Part shown: positions 1 through 7,963 of the stretch, piece by piece
Position numbering within the stretch: position 1 is the stretch's first letter
How the letters are laid out: the number at the start of each line of letters is the position of its first letter
Source: Actinosynnema sp. ALI-1.44
Lineage (GTDB): Bacteria > Actinomycetota > Actinomycetes > Mycobacteriales > Pseudonocardiaceae
Length of the DNA stretch: 64,000 nucleotides
NCBI RefSeq assembly: GCF_001984155.1
Contig: NZ_MTQO01000050.1
Coordinates: forward strand, 372,001 to 436,000
Reading direction: 5' to 3'
The notes under the pieces: generated by a model
Database searches by the model: none
What the model saw: the letters and a program-made list of their open reading frames with translations, nothing else
Told to the model about the DNA's origin: nothing
Position numbers and translations under genes: made by a program

Positions 1-61
1 CCGAACGCAGCAGGCGGCCGATCGGGGCGCGCACCGGCCCTGGCATCACCTGTGCTGTCAT
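1..61 (-). CDS. ABC transporter permease, N-terminal fragment (cut by window edge)
   Basis: A minus-strand reading frame starts with ATG at position 61 and runs off the left edge; 20 residues are visible (MTAQVMPGPVRAPIGRLLRS). The start overlaps the stop of the upstream ABC ATPase gene in an ATGA arrangement, which signals translational coupling. By position after an ABC-2 type ATPase, it should be the membrane permease of the same exporter. No membrane segment is visible in the fragment, so the permease call is inference from context. Confidence 0.6.
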   Translation of the reverse strand, partial: MTAQVMPGPVRAPIGRLLRS

Positions 62-1023
62 GACGTCTCCGTGAGCTGGGCGAACAGGTCTTCGAGGCCG
101 GTGCGTTGTTTGTGCACCTCGTGGACCGGGATGTCGGCGCGCACCAACGTCGCCACGACCTCGGGTGCCGTCGTCGACGTCAGGTCGACCAGCAGCCCGT
201 CCGGCATGGGACGGGCGGGGATCCGGTTGTCCCGCAACGCGTCGACCGCGGCCGTGATCTCCGGGGTGGACACCAGCAGGCCCGCGTTCGACGCTTCGAG
301 CATGTCCCTGAGCTCACCCTGGGCGACCACGGTTCCCTGGTGCAGCACGGCGACGTGCGTACACGTTGCCTCCACTTCGGACAGCAGGTGCGACGACACC
401 AGCACGGTCGTCCCGGCTGCGTGCAGGTCCGCGATCACCGTACGGACCTCGCGCGTCCCGGCCGGGTCGAGGCCGTTGGTCGGTTCGTCCAGCACCACGA
501 ACCGGCGCGGCACCAGCAGCGCCGCTGCCAGGCCCATGCGTTGCTTCATGCCGAGCGAGTAGCCGCGGTACCGGCGGCTCGCCGCGCCTGACAGCCCGAC
601 CCGCTCCAGTGCCTCGTCGACCGCCTTGGCGATCGCCGACGACCGCAGCAGCGGCTCGGCCGCCGCGCAGCGCAGCAGGTTCTCCCGCCCCGACAGGAAC
701 GGGTGGAACCCCGGGCCTTCGACGAGCGCCCCGACCTGCGGCAACACGGCCTGTGCCGCCTCGGGCAGCCGCGCGCCGAACAGCTCGACCTCGCCCGCTG
801 TCGGGGTGGTCAGGCCCAGCATCATCCGGATGGTCGTGGTCTTGCCCGACCCGTTCGGGCCGAGCATGCCCAGCACCGCGCCTTCCGGGACGTCCAGGTC
901 GACGTGGTCGACCGCGACGGTGTTGCGGTAGAGCTTGCGCAGGCCCCTGGTCCTGGCTGCCAACACAGGGGTGGGCACGGCGCTGGCCGTGCCCACCCCT
1001 GCTTCCGCTTCAGCGAATGTCAC
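58..1023 (-). CDS. ABC transporter ATP-binding protein (ABC-2 exporter type)
   Basis: This is the 321-residue ATPase of a drug/lipid-type ABC exporter. Walker A (GPNGSGKT) lies near residues 55-62, the signature SLGMKQR near 160 and Walker B (FVVLDEP) near 180, followed by the switch histidine (SSHLLSE). A C-terminal extension of about 90 residues is typical of the CcmA/DrrA class. The GTG start overlaps the stop of the LolA-like gene upstream (GTGA), and its own stop overlaps the permease start, so the three genes form one coupled operon. The substrate cannot be read from the sequence. Confidence 0.93.
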   Translation of the reverse strand: MTFAEAEAGVGTASAVPTPVLAARTRGLRKLYRNTVAVDHVDLDVPEGAVLGMLGPNGSGKTTTIRMMLGLTTPTAGEVELFGARLPEAAQAVLPQVGALVEGPGFHPFLSGRENLLRCAAAEPLLRSSAIAKAVDEALERVGLSGAASRRYRGYSLGMKQRMGLAAALLVPRRFVVLDEPTNGLDPAGTREVRTVIADLHAAGTTVLVSSHLLSEVEATCTHVAVLHQGTVVAQGELRDMLEASNAGLLVSTPEITAAVDALRDNRIPARPMPDGLLVDLTSTTAPEVVATLVRADIPVHEVHKQRTGLEDLFAQLTETS

Positions 1024-2135
1024 TTCACCTGTCCGATAGCCTCAGTGAGCACCTGCTCCGGGACGGCGCCGACCGCCACCCGGCCGTCGGTGGTCACCAG
1101 TGCGGTCGCCACCTTCGTGGAGAAAACGTACCCGGTGCCCCACGGACCCGAGACCTCCTTGCCGAAGGACTTCAGCAGCGAGGTGACGTCGAAGTCCTTG
1201 CCGCGGCCGCCGCCGAAGCCACCCTGGCCGTTCGCGTGCTCCTGGGCCTTGCCCGCCAGCGAGTTCAGGTCACCCGGCAGCTTGGCCACCAGAGTGGTGT
1301 CCCAGCCGTCGCCGACCGTCTTCAGGTTCAGGCCGCTGATCATGTCCTGGAAGCCCTTGCGCGCCTCAGCCGGGTCCTTCGGCTGGTGGTCACCCTTGGT
1401 TGCTTCCTTGACCGTCGCGCCCTGCGGGGGCGTGAACTGGAACAGCTTGGCGTCCTGCGGGCCGACGTTCAGCTCGGTGAACTCGAGCTTCAGCGCCGGG
1501 TCGGACTGGCCGTTGGCCAGCACCTGAAGCCGCAGCGGCAGCCTGGTCTCCGAGTCGACCGCGACGCGGATCTCCCGCAGCAGCGTCCGCTCGGTCGGCT
1601 TCGGCGTCACGACCAGCTCGTACGCGGGCCGCTTGGCCACCCGGGCGGTGCCGTCCACCTTGACGTCGCTGTACTGGCGGACCCAGGTCAGCGCTTCCTT
1701 GCCGATGGTGGCCGGGTCCTTGCCCGCCAGCTTGCCCGGCTCGACGGCCTTGTCACCGTGGGCGAACTTGGTGACCGTGTTCTTCTGCGAGTCCCAGGTC
1801 CAGAGCGTGCCGCCGTCCTCGACGAAGGTCTTCTCCGAGGACTTGCCCGGCAGGGTGGCCCGGAACCGGTTCTGGCCGTCCGACCAGACCGACGCGGACC
1901 CGATCCCGTCGAGCAGCTTGATCGGCAGGCCCAGGTTCTCCGACGCGGACACCTTGCCCGCGAGGGCGGGGATCTTGGCGTTCGCGACCGAGTCGACCAG
2001 CTGGTCGGCGCTGATCTGCGGCAGTACGGGCGGTGGCTCGTCAGCACCGGCCGGGATGGCGAGGACGCCTAACCCGACCACGCCGGCGAGAACGCCAGTA
2101 CCCGCGACGGCCAGTACCGCCTTCTTGGTGTTCAT
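1020..2135 (-). CDS. LolA-like secreted lipoprotein-carrier-fold protein
   Basis: A 371-residue protein with an N-terminal signal/anchor segment (hydrophobic residues about 7-28, ending IPAGADE), followed by an exported domain rich in beta-type patterns. It resembles actinobacterial LolA/DUF2092-type proteins such as the sigma-E regulatory MucB/RseB-like fold. A GGGGAG Shine-Dalgarno sequence precedes the ATG. It is the first gene of the operon with the ABC ATPase and permease, so a role in handling a lipid or lipoprotein cargo at the membrane is plausible. A candidate regulator-binding repeat cluster lies just upstream, shared with the divergent two-component system. The family assignment is from overall pattern and not from a catalytic motif. 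Confidence 0.75.
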   Translation of the reverse strand: MNTKKAVLAVAGTGVLAGVVGLGVLAIPAGADEPPPVLPQISADQLVDSVANAKIPALAGKVSASENLGLPIKLLDGIGSASVWSDGQNRFRATLPGKSSEKTFVEDGGTLWTWDSQKNTVTKFAHGDKAVEPGKLAGKDPATIGKEALTWVRQYSDVKVDGTARVAKRPAYELVVTPKPTERTLLREIRVAVDSETRLPLRLQVLANGQSDPALKLEFTELNVGPQDAKLFQFTPPQGATVKEATKGDHQPKDPAEARKGFQDMISGLNLKTVGDGWDTTLVAKLPGDLNSLAGKAQEHANGQGGFGGGRGKDFDVTSLLKSFGKEVSGPWGTGYVFSTKVATALVTTDGRVAVGAVPEQVLTEAIGQVK

Positions 2136-2196
2136 CCGTCCACTCCCCGTTTCACGTCATGTGTTGTTCCCGCACCACAGAGATTGCCGGGCGGCA

Positions 2197-2254
2197 CCTG
2201 AGATGGGGCTGAGACGCTGAGAGAAAGCTCAGGAATCCCGGCCGCGGAGCTGAG
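2197..2254. promoter_or_regulatory. CTGAGA repeat cluster, candidate response-regulator site
   Basis: The hexamer CTGAGA occurs at 2197, 2208, 2216 and 2249 in the gap between the divergent LolA-like gene and the response regulator. The first two copies are spaced 11 bp apart, the helical spacing expected of OmpR-family direct-repeat boxes. Assignment to this regulator is inference. Confidence 0.4.
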
Positions 2255-2273
2255 AGGCGGGCATGCTGTCCGC

Positions 2274-2978
2274 GTGAGACCTCGGGTGCTTGTGGTTGAC
2301 GACGAACCGGGCGTGCGCCGGGCCCTGCAACGCGGTCTGACCGCGGAAGGGATGGACGTCGTGGTGGCCTCGGACGGCCCGAGCGCGCTGCACGTCGCGC
2401 GGACCGGTTCGTTCGACGTCATCCTGCTCGACATCATGCTGCCGGGTTTGTCCGGTTACCGCGTGCTGCAGGCGTTGCGCGGGGAAGGCGTGCGCACACC
2501 CGTGCTGCTGGTGTCGGCCAAGGACGGCGAGATCGACCAGGCCGACGGCCTGGACCTCGGTGCTGACGGCTATCTGGTCAAACCGTTCTCGTTCGTGGTG
2601 CTCGTCGCCCAGGTGCGGGCTTTGTTGCGGCGCGGCTCGGCCGAGGGCTCCGGCCAGCGGCTGCGGCTGGGCGAGCTCGTGGTGGACCGGGCGACACGGC
2701 AGGTCAGCATGGCGGGCGAGCCGGTGTCGCTGAGCCCGCGCGAGTTCGCCGTGCTGGACGTCCTGGCCAGCCGGGCGGGCTCGGTCGTGACCAAGGACGA
2801 GTTGCTGAGAGCGGTCTGGGGCGACGAGCAGGCGGCGACACGCAACGCCGTGGAGGTGTACGTCGGCTACCTGCGGCGCAAGCTGGAAGCGGTCGGCGCG
2901 GGCGCGATCGTCCGCACGGTACGCGGGCACGGCTACCTGGCGTCCACCGGTGAGATCGACGCCGTGATGGGCACATGA
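2274..2978 (+). CDS. OmpR/PhoB-family response regulator
   Basis: The 234-residue regulator has a receiver domain (acidic pair D9/D10, phospho-acceptor D53 in LLDIMLPG, conserved K83) and a C-terminal winged-helix domain (LSPREFAVLDVLA, then VRTVRGHGYL). It starts at GTG; the stop overlaps the histidine-kinase start (ATGA), so the pair is co-translated. It most resembles MprA/TcrA-type actinobacterial regulators. The neighbouring ABC/LolA-like operon is a likely target, given the CTGAGA repeats in the shared intergenic region. Confidence 0.95.
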   Translation: MRPRVLVVDDEPGVRRALQRGLTAEGMDVVVASDGPSALHVARTGSFDVILLDIMLPGLSGYRVLQALRGEGVRTPVLLVSAKDGEIDQADGLDLGADGYLVKPFSFVVLVAQVRALLRRGSAEGSGQRLRLGELVVDRATRQVSMAGEPVSLSPREFAVLDVLASRAGSVVTKDELLRAVWGDEQAATRNAVEVYVGYLRRKLEAVGAGAIVRTVRGHGYLASTGEIDAVMGT

Positions 2979-4303
2979 GGAAACTCAAGGAGGCCTGGTT
3001 CCGGCGGTCCATCCGGTTCCGGATCGCGACCATGGCCACCGCGGCGACCCTGGCCATCCTGCTCGGCCTGGCCTGGTTGTCCGGGCGGGGGATCGGCGGG
3101 CTGCTGATCTCGTCGACCGACCGCGAGCTGAGGCCGATCCTCGACGCCGCGATCGGCGACGTCCGCGCGGGCCGCACACCGCACCCGGACACGCCGTACG
3201 TGCAGGTCAGGGTGCTGGACACGGCAGGGGCGCCGCAGGACGGCCTGCCCGGTCTCGGCCTGAAGGACTGGGTCGTGCGCGAGCTGAAGGGCGCCGAGCC
3301 GGTGACCCAGTTCGCCGACGACCCGCCGACGCGGTGGATCGGCACAGTCGTCACCGCGCCGGACGGCGCACAACGCCTCGTCGTCGCGGGAACCGGCCTG
3401 TCCGGGTACGAGGAGGCGCAGCGGCACGGCCTCAACTGGCTGCTGATCGCGGGCCTGCTCGGCGCGGCCGCCACCGGGATCGCCACGTGGTTCTCCGTGC
3501 GGTCGTCGCTGCGCCCGGTGGAACGGATGCGGCTGTCGGCCGCCCGGCTGCCTGCGGGGCAACGGTTGCCGCTGCCCGACTCGCACGACGAGCTGCGGTC
3601 ACTCGCCGGTGCGATCAACGGACTGCTCGAACGCCGCGACGAGGCGACCGAACGCCTGCGCCGGTTCACCGGTGACGCCGCGCACGAGCTGCGGTCCCCG
3701 GTCGCGTCGATCAGGGTGCAGGCCGAAGTGGCCGTCGCCAACCCCGACCCGGTGCTGTCCCAGGAGGTCCTCGCCGACATCGTGCAGGAGTCCGAGCGGC
3801 TGTCCACATTGGTGGACGGCCTGCTCACGCTCGCCCGGTCGGACGCGGGGGAACTGCCGGTGGCGCAACCGGTCGACCTCGTCGCCGCCGCGGACGCCGC
3901 GATCGCGCGCTGCGGCAACGACTCGGCCAGGGTGACGCTACAGGCGCCGACGGGCTCGGCGTGGGTCCTCGCCGCACCGGCCGAAGTGGACCTCGTGCTG
4001 GACAACCTGGTGCGCAACGCGGTGCGTTACGCCCGCGCCCAGATCACCGTCGCGGTGCTGCCCGCGGGCCAGTTCATCCGGCTGATCGTGGACGACGACG
4101 GCCCCGGGATCGCACCGGAACACCGGGAGAAGGTGTTCGACCGCTTCTACCGGGTGCAGGACGACCGGGCGAGACAGACCGGTGGATCCGGTCTCGGTCT
4201 CGCCCTCGTCGCCGAGCTCGTCCGCAGACGCAACGGACAAGTCCTGGTCACCGAGTCGCCGGACGGCGGCGCGCGGTTCCAGGTCCGGTGGAAGTCCCTC
4301 TAG
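2975..4303 (+). CDS. Sensor histidine kinase (two-component)
   Basis: A 442-residue membrane kinase. The first transmembrane segment is at about residues 17-37, an extracytoplasmic sensor loop of about 120 residues follows, and a second segment (WLLIAGLLGAAATGIATW) leads into a HAMP-like linker. The dimerisation/phospho-acceptor box DAAHELRSPVA carries the histidine near residue 237. The ATPase domain shows the N box (LVLDNLVRNAVRYA), G1 (DDDGPGI) and G2 (GGSGLGLALV). It is translationally coupled to the response regulator. The signal sensed is unknown. Confidence 0.95.
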   Translation: MRKLKEAWFRRSIRFRIATMATAATLAILLGLAWLSGRGIGGLLISSTDRELRPILDAAIGDVRAGRTPHPDTPYVQVRVLDTAGAPQDGLPGLGLKDWVVRELKGAEPVTQFADDPPTRWIGTVVTAPDGAQRLVVAGTGLSGYEEAQRHGLNWLLIAGLLGAAATGIATWFSVRSSLRPVERMRLSAARLPAGQRLPLPDSHDELRSLAGAINGLLERRDEATERLRRFTGDAAHELRSPVASIRVQAEVAVANPDPVLSQEVLADIVQESERLSTLVDGLLTLARSDAGELPVAQPVDLVAAADAAIARCGNDSARVTLQAPTGSAWVLAAPAEVDLVLDNLVRNAVRYARAQITVAVLPAGQFIRLIVDDDGPGIAPEHREKVFDRFYRVQDDRARQTGGSGLGLALVAELVRRRNGQVLVTESPDGGARFQVRWKSL

Positions 4304-4309
4304 CGGAGG

Positions 4310-4501
4310 CTATGTCAGGAGTTTGACGGCGCCGGACGGGCAGAGCGTGGCCGCCTGCCGGACCACGTCCTCCTCGCCCGCGTCGGGCTGCTCGTGCAGC
4401 ACCTTCACGATGCCGTCGTCGTCCTGGTCGAACACATCGGGGGCGGTCAGCACACACATTCCCGCGCCGACGCACACCTCACGGTCACCTTCAACGTGCA
4501 T
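4310..4501 (-). CDS. [3Fe-4S] ferredoxin, P450 redox partner
   Basis: This 63-residue ferredoxin has only three cluster cysteines, C10, C16 and C54. The position that is a fourth cysteine in [4Fe-4S] ferredoxins is a glycine or alanine, which is the pattern of [3Fe-4S] ferredoxins that feed electrons to actinobacterial P450s. It lies directly downstream of the P450 on the same strand, with 65 bp between the coding regions. A GGAG Shine-Dalgarno sequence precedes the ATG. It is almost certainly the dedicated electron donor of that P450. Confidence 0.93.
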   Translation of the reverse strand: MHVEGDREVCVGAGMCVLTAPDVFDQDDDGIVKVLHEQPDAGEEDVVRQAATLCPSGAVKLLT

Positions 4502-4566
4502 ATCCCACTCCTACCACTACTTACGCCCCGCCGAGGCCTTCGTCAGGACAATGTCAGGAAACGCGT

Positions 4567-5739
4567 TCACCACGTCACCGGCAGCGCGTCGACCCCCTGG
4601 ATCGTCATGATCGGGCGCAGTTCGAGCTCGTCGACCGGCGCCGCCAGGCGCAACCCCGGGACCCGGTCGAACAACGCGGGAAGTGCCAGGTGGAGTTCCG
4701 CCCGCGCCAGGTTCTGCCCGAGGCACTGGTGCACGCCGTAGCCGAACGCGACGTGGTGCGCGGCTTCCCGGCCCAGGTCGAAGCGGTCGGGGTCGTCGAA
4801 CGCGTCCGCCGCGCGGTTGACGAGGCTGCTGGCGATCACGATGCCCTCACCGGCCTTGATGACCACGTCCGCGATGGCGATGTCGTCGACCGCGACGCGC
4901 AGGATCGACTCCACGATCGTCAGGTAGCGCAGCAGTTCCTCGACCGAGGCCGGCACGGTGCCCGGGTCGGCCCGGAAGGCGGCGAGCTGCTCCGGGTGTT
5001 CGAGCAGGGTGATCACCGACAGGGTGATCATCGACGCGGTGGTCTCGTGGCCCGCGCCGAGCAGCAGCAGCGCTGTGAACGCCAGGTCGTCCGTGGTCAT
5101 CGCGCCCGTGTCGACATGGTCGGCCTTGAGGCGGGCGATCAGGCCCGGCGGCGGGTCCTGCGCCAGCGCGGTCATGTAGCCGATCAGGTCCTGGGTGGCC
5201 TTGACGGACACCTCGGGCGTCCTGCCGCGCAGGATGTCGGACGTGGCTTTCTCGAAGAACTCGTGGTCGGCGTAGGGAACGCCGAGCAGGCGGCTGATCA
5301 CCAGCGACGGAACCGGCAGGGAGAACGCGGTCACCAGGTCGGTGGGCGGGCCTGCCGCGAGCATGGTGTCGATGGTGTCGTGCACGACCTGCTCGATGTC
5401 GGGCCGCATCTCCCGGAGCCGCCGGATGGTGAACTCGGAGATCAGCATGCGCCGCACCCGGTTGTGCTCGGGGTCGTCGCGCACGATGAACGGGCGGTTC
5501 GGCGATGTGTGGACGGCCTTGACCGCGGGCGGCACGATCATCGGGAAGCCCGCGTTGGTGCGGTCCGCCGAAACCCGTGGGTCGGCGAGCAGCGCGCGGG
5601 CCTGGTCATGGCCGGAGACGACCCATGCCTCCTGGCCGTTGACCAATCGGATCTTGCGCAACGGCGTGCCGTCCCGCAGTTCCTCGTAACCTGAGGCGGG
5701 GTGGTACGGGCACGTGCGTTGCTGCGGGTATGTGATCAT
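4567..5739 (-). CDS. Cytochrome P450 (CYP105/107-like)
   Basis: The 390-residue soluble bacterial P450 shows the I-helix oxygen-activation motif (GAGHETT), the K-helix ExxR (ESILR) and the heme-cysteine loop FGYGVHQCLGQNLAR. The length is normal for class I actinobacterial P450s. It starts at ATG after a strong AAGGGAAGG ribosome site. It forms an operon with the [3Fe-4S] ferredoxin and faces a TetR regulator whose probable operator covers the P450 promoter. The natural substrate is not evident; the CYP105-like look suggests xenobiotic or secondary-metabolite hydroxylation. Confidence 0.95.
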   Translation of the reverse strand: MITYPQQRTCPYHPASGYEELRDGTPLRKIRLVNGQEAWVVSGHDQARALLADPRVSADRTNAGFPMIVPPAVKAVHTSPNRPFIVRDDPEHNRVRRMLISEFTIRRLREMRPDIEQVVHDTIDTMLAAGPPTDLVTAFSLPVPSLVISRLLGVPYADHEFFEKATSDILRGRTPEVSVKATQDLIGYMTALAQDPPPGLIARLKADHVDTGAMTTDDLAFTALLLLGAGHETTASMITLSVITLLEHPEQLAAFRADPGTVPASVEELLRYLTIVESILRVAVDDIAIADVVIKAGEGIVIASSLVNRAADAFDDPDRFDLGREAAHHVAFGYGVHQCLGQNLARAELHLALPALFDRVPGLRLAAPVDELELRPIMTIQGVDALPVTW

Positions 5740-5762
5740 TCCTTCCCTTTCGTCGCTCCTGC

Positions 5763-5797
5763 CTTGTATTCTACAAGCGTTGAATTGATTCGCGCAA
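5763..5797 (-). promoter_or_regulatory. P450 promoter with overlapping TetR-type operator
   Basis: A perfect inverted repeat CTTGTA-TTC-TACAAG lies at 5763-5777. Read on the minus strand it contains a -10 hexamer TAGAAT (5768-5773), with TTGCGC 18 bp upstream (5792-5797) as -35. A repressor bound here would block the P450-ferredoxin promoter. The divergent TetR gene next to it is the obvious candidate. The palindrome and hexamers are seen directly; the binding is inferred. Confidence 0.6.
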
Positions 5798-5864
5798 CGT
5801 GTTCGGGTCGATGAATGAGCAGGTCATCGGCCATATTGGCGTGTTTTGGCCTATGCTGTTACGG

Positions 5865-6440
5865 GTGGATTTCGATCATCGGAAGGGGCCACGCCGACGT
5901 GGCGAGGCGCTCGAGGAAGCGATCCTGCGTGCGGCCGTCGACGAGCTCACCGAGGTCGGCTACACAGCGGTGAGCATGGAACGGATCGCGATCCGGGCGC
6001 GGACCAGCAAAGCGGCGCTCTACCGGCGCTGGCCCGGCCGGGCCGAGCTGATCGTGGACGCCTACACGAGGTTCGCGGCGCACCAGGTCGAAGTGCCGGA
6101 CACCGGCAGCCTGCGCGCCGACGTCATCGCCCTGCTGAGAGGCATCGCGGACCAGGCCACCCCCGAGACGCTGCACCTGTTCTTCGGCCTGCTGGCCGAC
6201 GCGGGGGAAGAGTTGCGGGACAGGATCCGAGGGCGGTTCGTCGCGGTGAACCCGGCGCGGATGGTCGCGATCCTCGAACGCGCGGAGGACCGAGGCGAGG
6301 TGCGTCCCGGCCTGTCGGAGCGGTTGCGGACACTGCCCCTCGACCTGATGCGCGTGGAAGTCCTGCAGTACGGCGCTGTTGCGGACGAGACGATCGAGTC
6401 GATCGTGGACGAGGTCTTCCTGCCGTTGGTGCGGCCCTGA
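5865..6440 (+). CDS. TetR-family transcriptional regulator
   Basis: A 191-residue regulator with an N-terminal TetR helix-turn-helix (VSMERIAIRARTSKAALYRRW) and a ligand-binding C-terminal domain. I place the start at GTG 5865 because a TATGCT -10 hexamer (5852-5857) lies 7 nt upstream, the layout of a leaderless transcript. A longer frame back to GTG 5799 is open but would include the promoter. The gene is divergent from the P450 and coupled to the downstream NUDIX gene (TGATG overlap). It probably represses the P450-ferredoxin operon. Confidence 0.88.
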   Translation: MDFDHRKGPRRRGEALEEAILRAAVDELTEVGYTAVSMERIAIRARTSKAALYRRWPGRAELIVDAYTRFAAHQVEVPDTGSLRADVIALLRGIADQATPETLHLFFGLLADAGEELRDRIRGRFVAVNPARMVAILERAEDRGEVRPGLSERLRTLPLDLMRVEVLQYGAVADETIESIVDEVFLPLVRP

Positions 6441-7159
6441 TGCCCGCGTTGCGGACCACGGTGACAGTCGACGCGCCCGCGCGTACGGTGGCTGGAGCGG
6501 TGATCGAGTTGGTGTCCGAACGGGCGCACGTGGTTTCTGTTTCGTCGGAGCAGATCATCGCGGTGCTGCCGGGAAAACCGTTCCGCGGCGCGCGGTTGAC
6601 GTCGACCTGCGCGGCTTCCGGTGTGGGGACATCGCTTACGTGCTCGTTGTCCTGGTTGTCGCCCAACGCTTTCGTGGACGGGATAGCGGTCCGCCGACCG
6701 GTTCTGTCGCTGTTGGATTCGCTGGCCTCCGGCGTCCGGCAACGGGCGGAGGAGTTGACCGGCGCGACTGTCGTCGTGGGAACGGCGATAGTGCGCGACG
6801 GTCGGATCCTGGCTCAGCAGCGGGCTTTTCCCGCTGAAGTAGCCGGGATGTGGGAGCTGCCAGGCGGTCGCGTCGAACCGGGGGAGAGTGACAGCGCGGC
6901 TGTTCGGCGCGAATGCCAGGAGGAGTTGGGCATCGAGGTTTCGCCGGGGGACGCGATCGGGCCGGATGTCGTGCTACCCGGCGGGAAACTGCTGCGGATC
7001 TACTGTGCTACAACGGAAGCGGACCCGGTAGCGGTAGAGCACAAGGCACTTCGGTGGTTGAACAGGGAAGAACTCGAGGACGTGGAGTGGCTGCCTGCGG
7101 ATCGAATCCTGGTGCCGGTGTTCCGTGCCCTTGTTGAAGAATCGGCTACCGGGACGTAA
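6440..7159 (+). CDS. NUDIX hydrolase with N-terminal SRPBCC-like extension
   Basis: The 239-residue protein ends in a NUDIX domain with a complete box (GGRVEPGESDSAAVRRECQE then ELGI), typical of MutT-like nucleoside triphosphate pyrophosphatases that clean oxidised nucleotides. About 110 residues precede it. The stretch TTVTVDAPARTVAGAVIE resembles the first strand and helix of SRPBCC/START-fold proteins, but that is a weak pattern match. The ATG shares a base with the TetR stop codon, so the two genes are co-expressed. MutT-type sanitation is the likeliest role; the substrate is unproven. Confidence 0.85.
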   Translation: MPALRTTVTVDAPARTVAGAVIELVSERAHVVSVSSEQIIAVLPGKPFRGARLTSTCAASGVGTSLTCSLSWLSPNAFVDGIAVRRPVLSLLDSLASGVRQRAEELTGATVVVGTAIVRDGRILAQQRAFPAEVAGMWELPGGRVEPGESDSAAVRRECQEELGIEVSPGDAIGPDVVLPGGKLLRIYCATTEADPVAVEHKALRWLNREELEDVEWLPADRILVPVFRALVEESATGT

Positions 7160-7170
7160 GCAACTCAACC

Positions 7171-7893
7171 CGCAACGGCTTGCGCGCTAGCGCAAAGCAA
7201 ACCCACAACGGCTTGCGCGCTAGCGCAGAGGTCGGCTTCGGGGGTGTCTCCTGCCCGTCGGCCTGGGCGAAGCCAACCACGGGCTGTCCAGAGGTCCGCC
7301 TCCCCAACAGGCGGGCCCAGCGACAGCCCTACGGACCTCTTGATAGTCCGTGGTTCCCTTGGGCAGGTCGACGGGCAGGGGACACCCGCGCCCTGAAACC
7401 CCGGGTCACTGAAGCGTGCGCCGGGAGGAACACGGCGCGAAGACCTCCTGCTCAGAGGTCTGCCTCCCGGCGAGGGACCTTCTTTGTCTTTCCGTCTTTT
7501 CGTCTTTCCGTCTTTTCAGACCCGGGATCTCCATTGCGGGTCTAGTGACCACGCCTTACTCCTGGTCAAGGCTCGGGATCCTGTGGGGGAAAGATAGCCC
7601 CTCGCCGGGTGGCAGACCTCAAAGCAGGAGGTTCTTCGCGTCGTGTTTCTCCCGGCGCATACCTTCATGACCCGGGGTTGTGAGGCGCGGGCGCCTCCTG
7701 CCCGTCGACCTGCCCCAGGGAACCACGGACAGTCAAGAGGTCCGTATGACTATCGCTGGGCCCGCCTGTTGGGGAGGCGGACCTCTTGACAGCCCGTGGT
7801 TGGCTTCGCCCAGGCCGACGGGCAGGAGACACCCCCGAAGCACCACTCTGCGCTTGCGCGCACGCCGCCTACTCTGCGCTTGCGCGCACGCCG
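7171..7893. repeat. Nested inverted-repeat block (non-coding)
   Basis: This approximately 720-bp intergenic block between two convergent genes is one imperfect giant palindrome. The segment at about 7236-7386 is the reverse complement of about 7690-7840. Each of these is itself an inverted repeat (7244-7298 with 7332-7385; 7691-7744 with 7778-7832). Two further hairpins lie inside (7419-7428 with 7463-7472; 7603-7612 with 7648-7657). Tandem GC-rich repeats flank it (22 nt twice at 7173 and 7206; 23 nt twice at 7845 and 7871). The centre carries a 15-nt direct repeat at 7486 and 7502. No credible protein is encoded; open frames here have no ribosome sites or recognisable domains. Confidence 0.85.
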
Positions 7894-7963
7894 AGCCGTC
7901 AAATCCCTGTGCGGTGTGCTGGCGCATGCCGACCTGCATGCGCCAGCGTCTCCGATCTGTGCT

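Noticed and set aside
366-2072. A 568-codon open frame on the plus strand, opposite the ABC ATPase and LolA-like genes
   Set aside because: Its product is Arg/Pro/Ala-rich low-complexity sequence with no domain; it is the GC-skew shadow of the two real genes.
7180-7800. Open frames inside the nested repeat block
   Set aside because: They have no ribosome site or domain, and the frame content is explained by the palindromic repeats.
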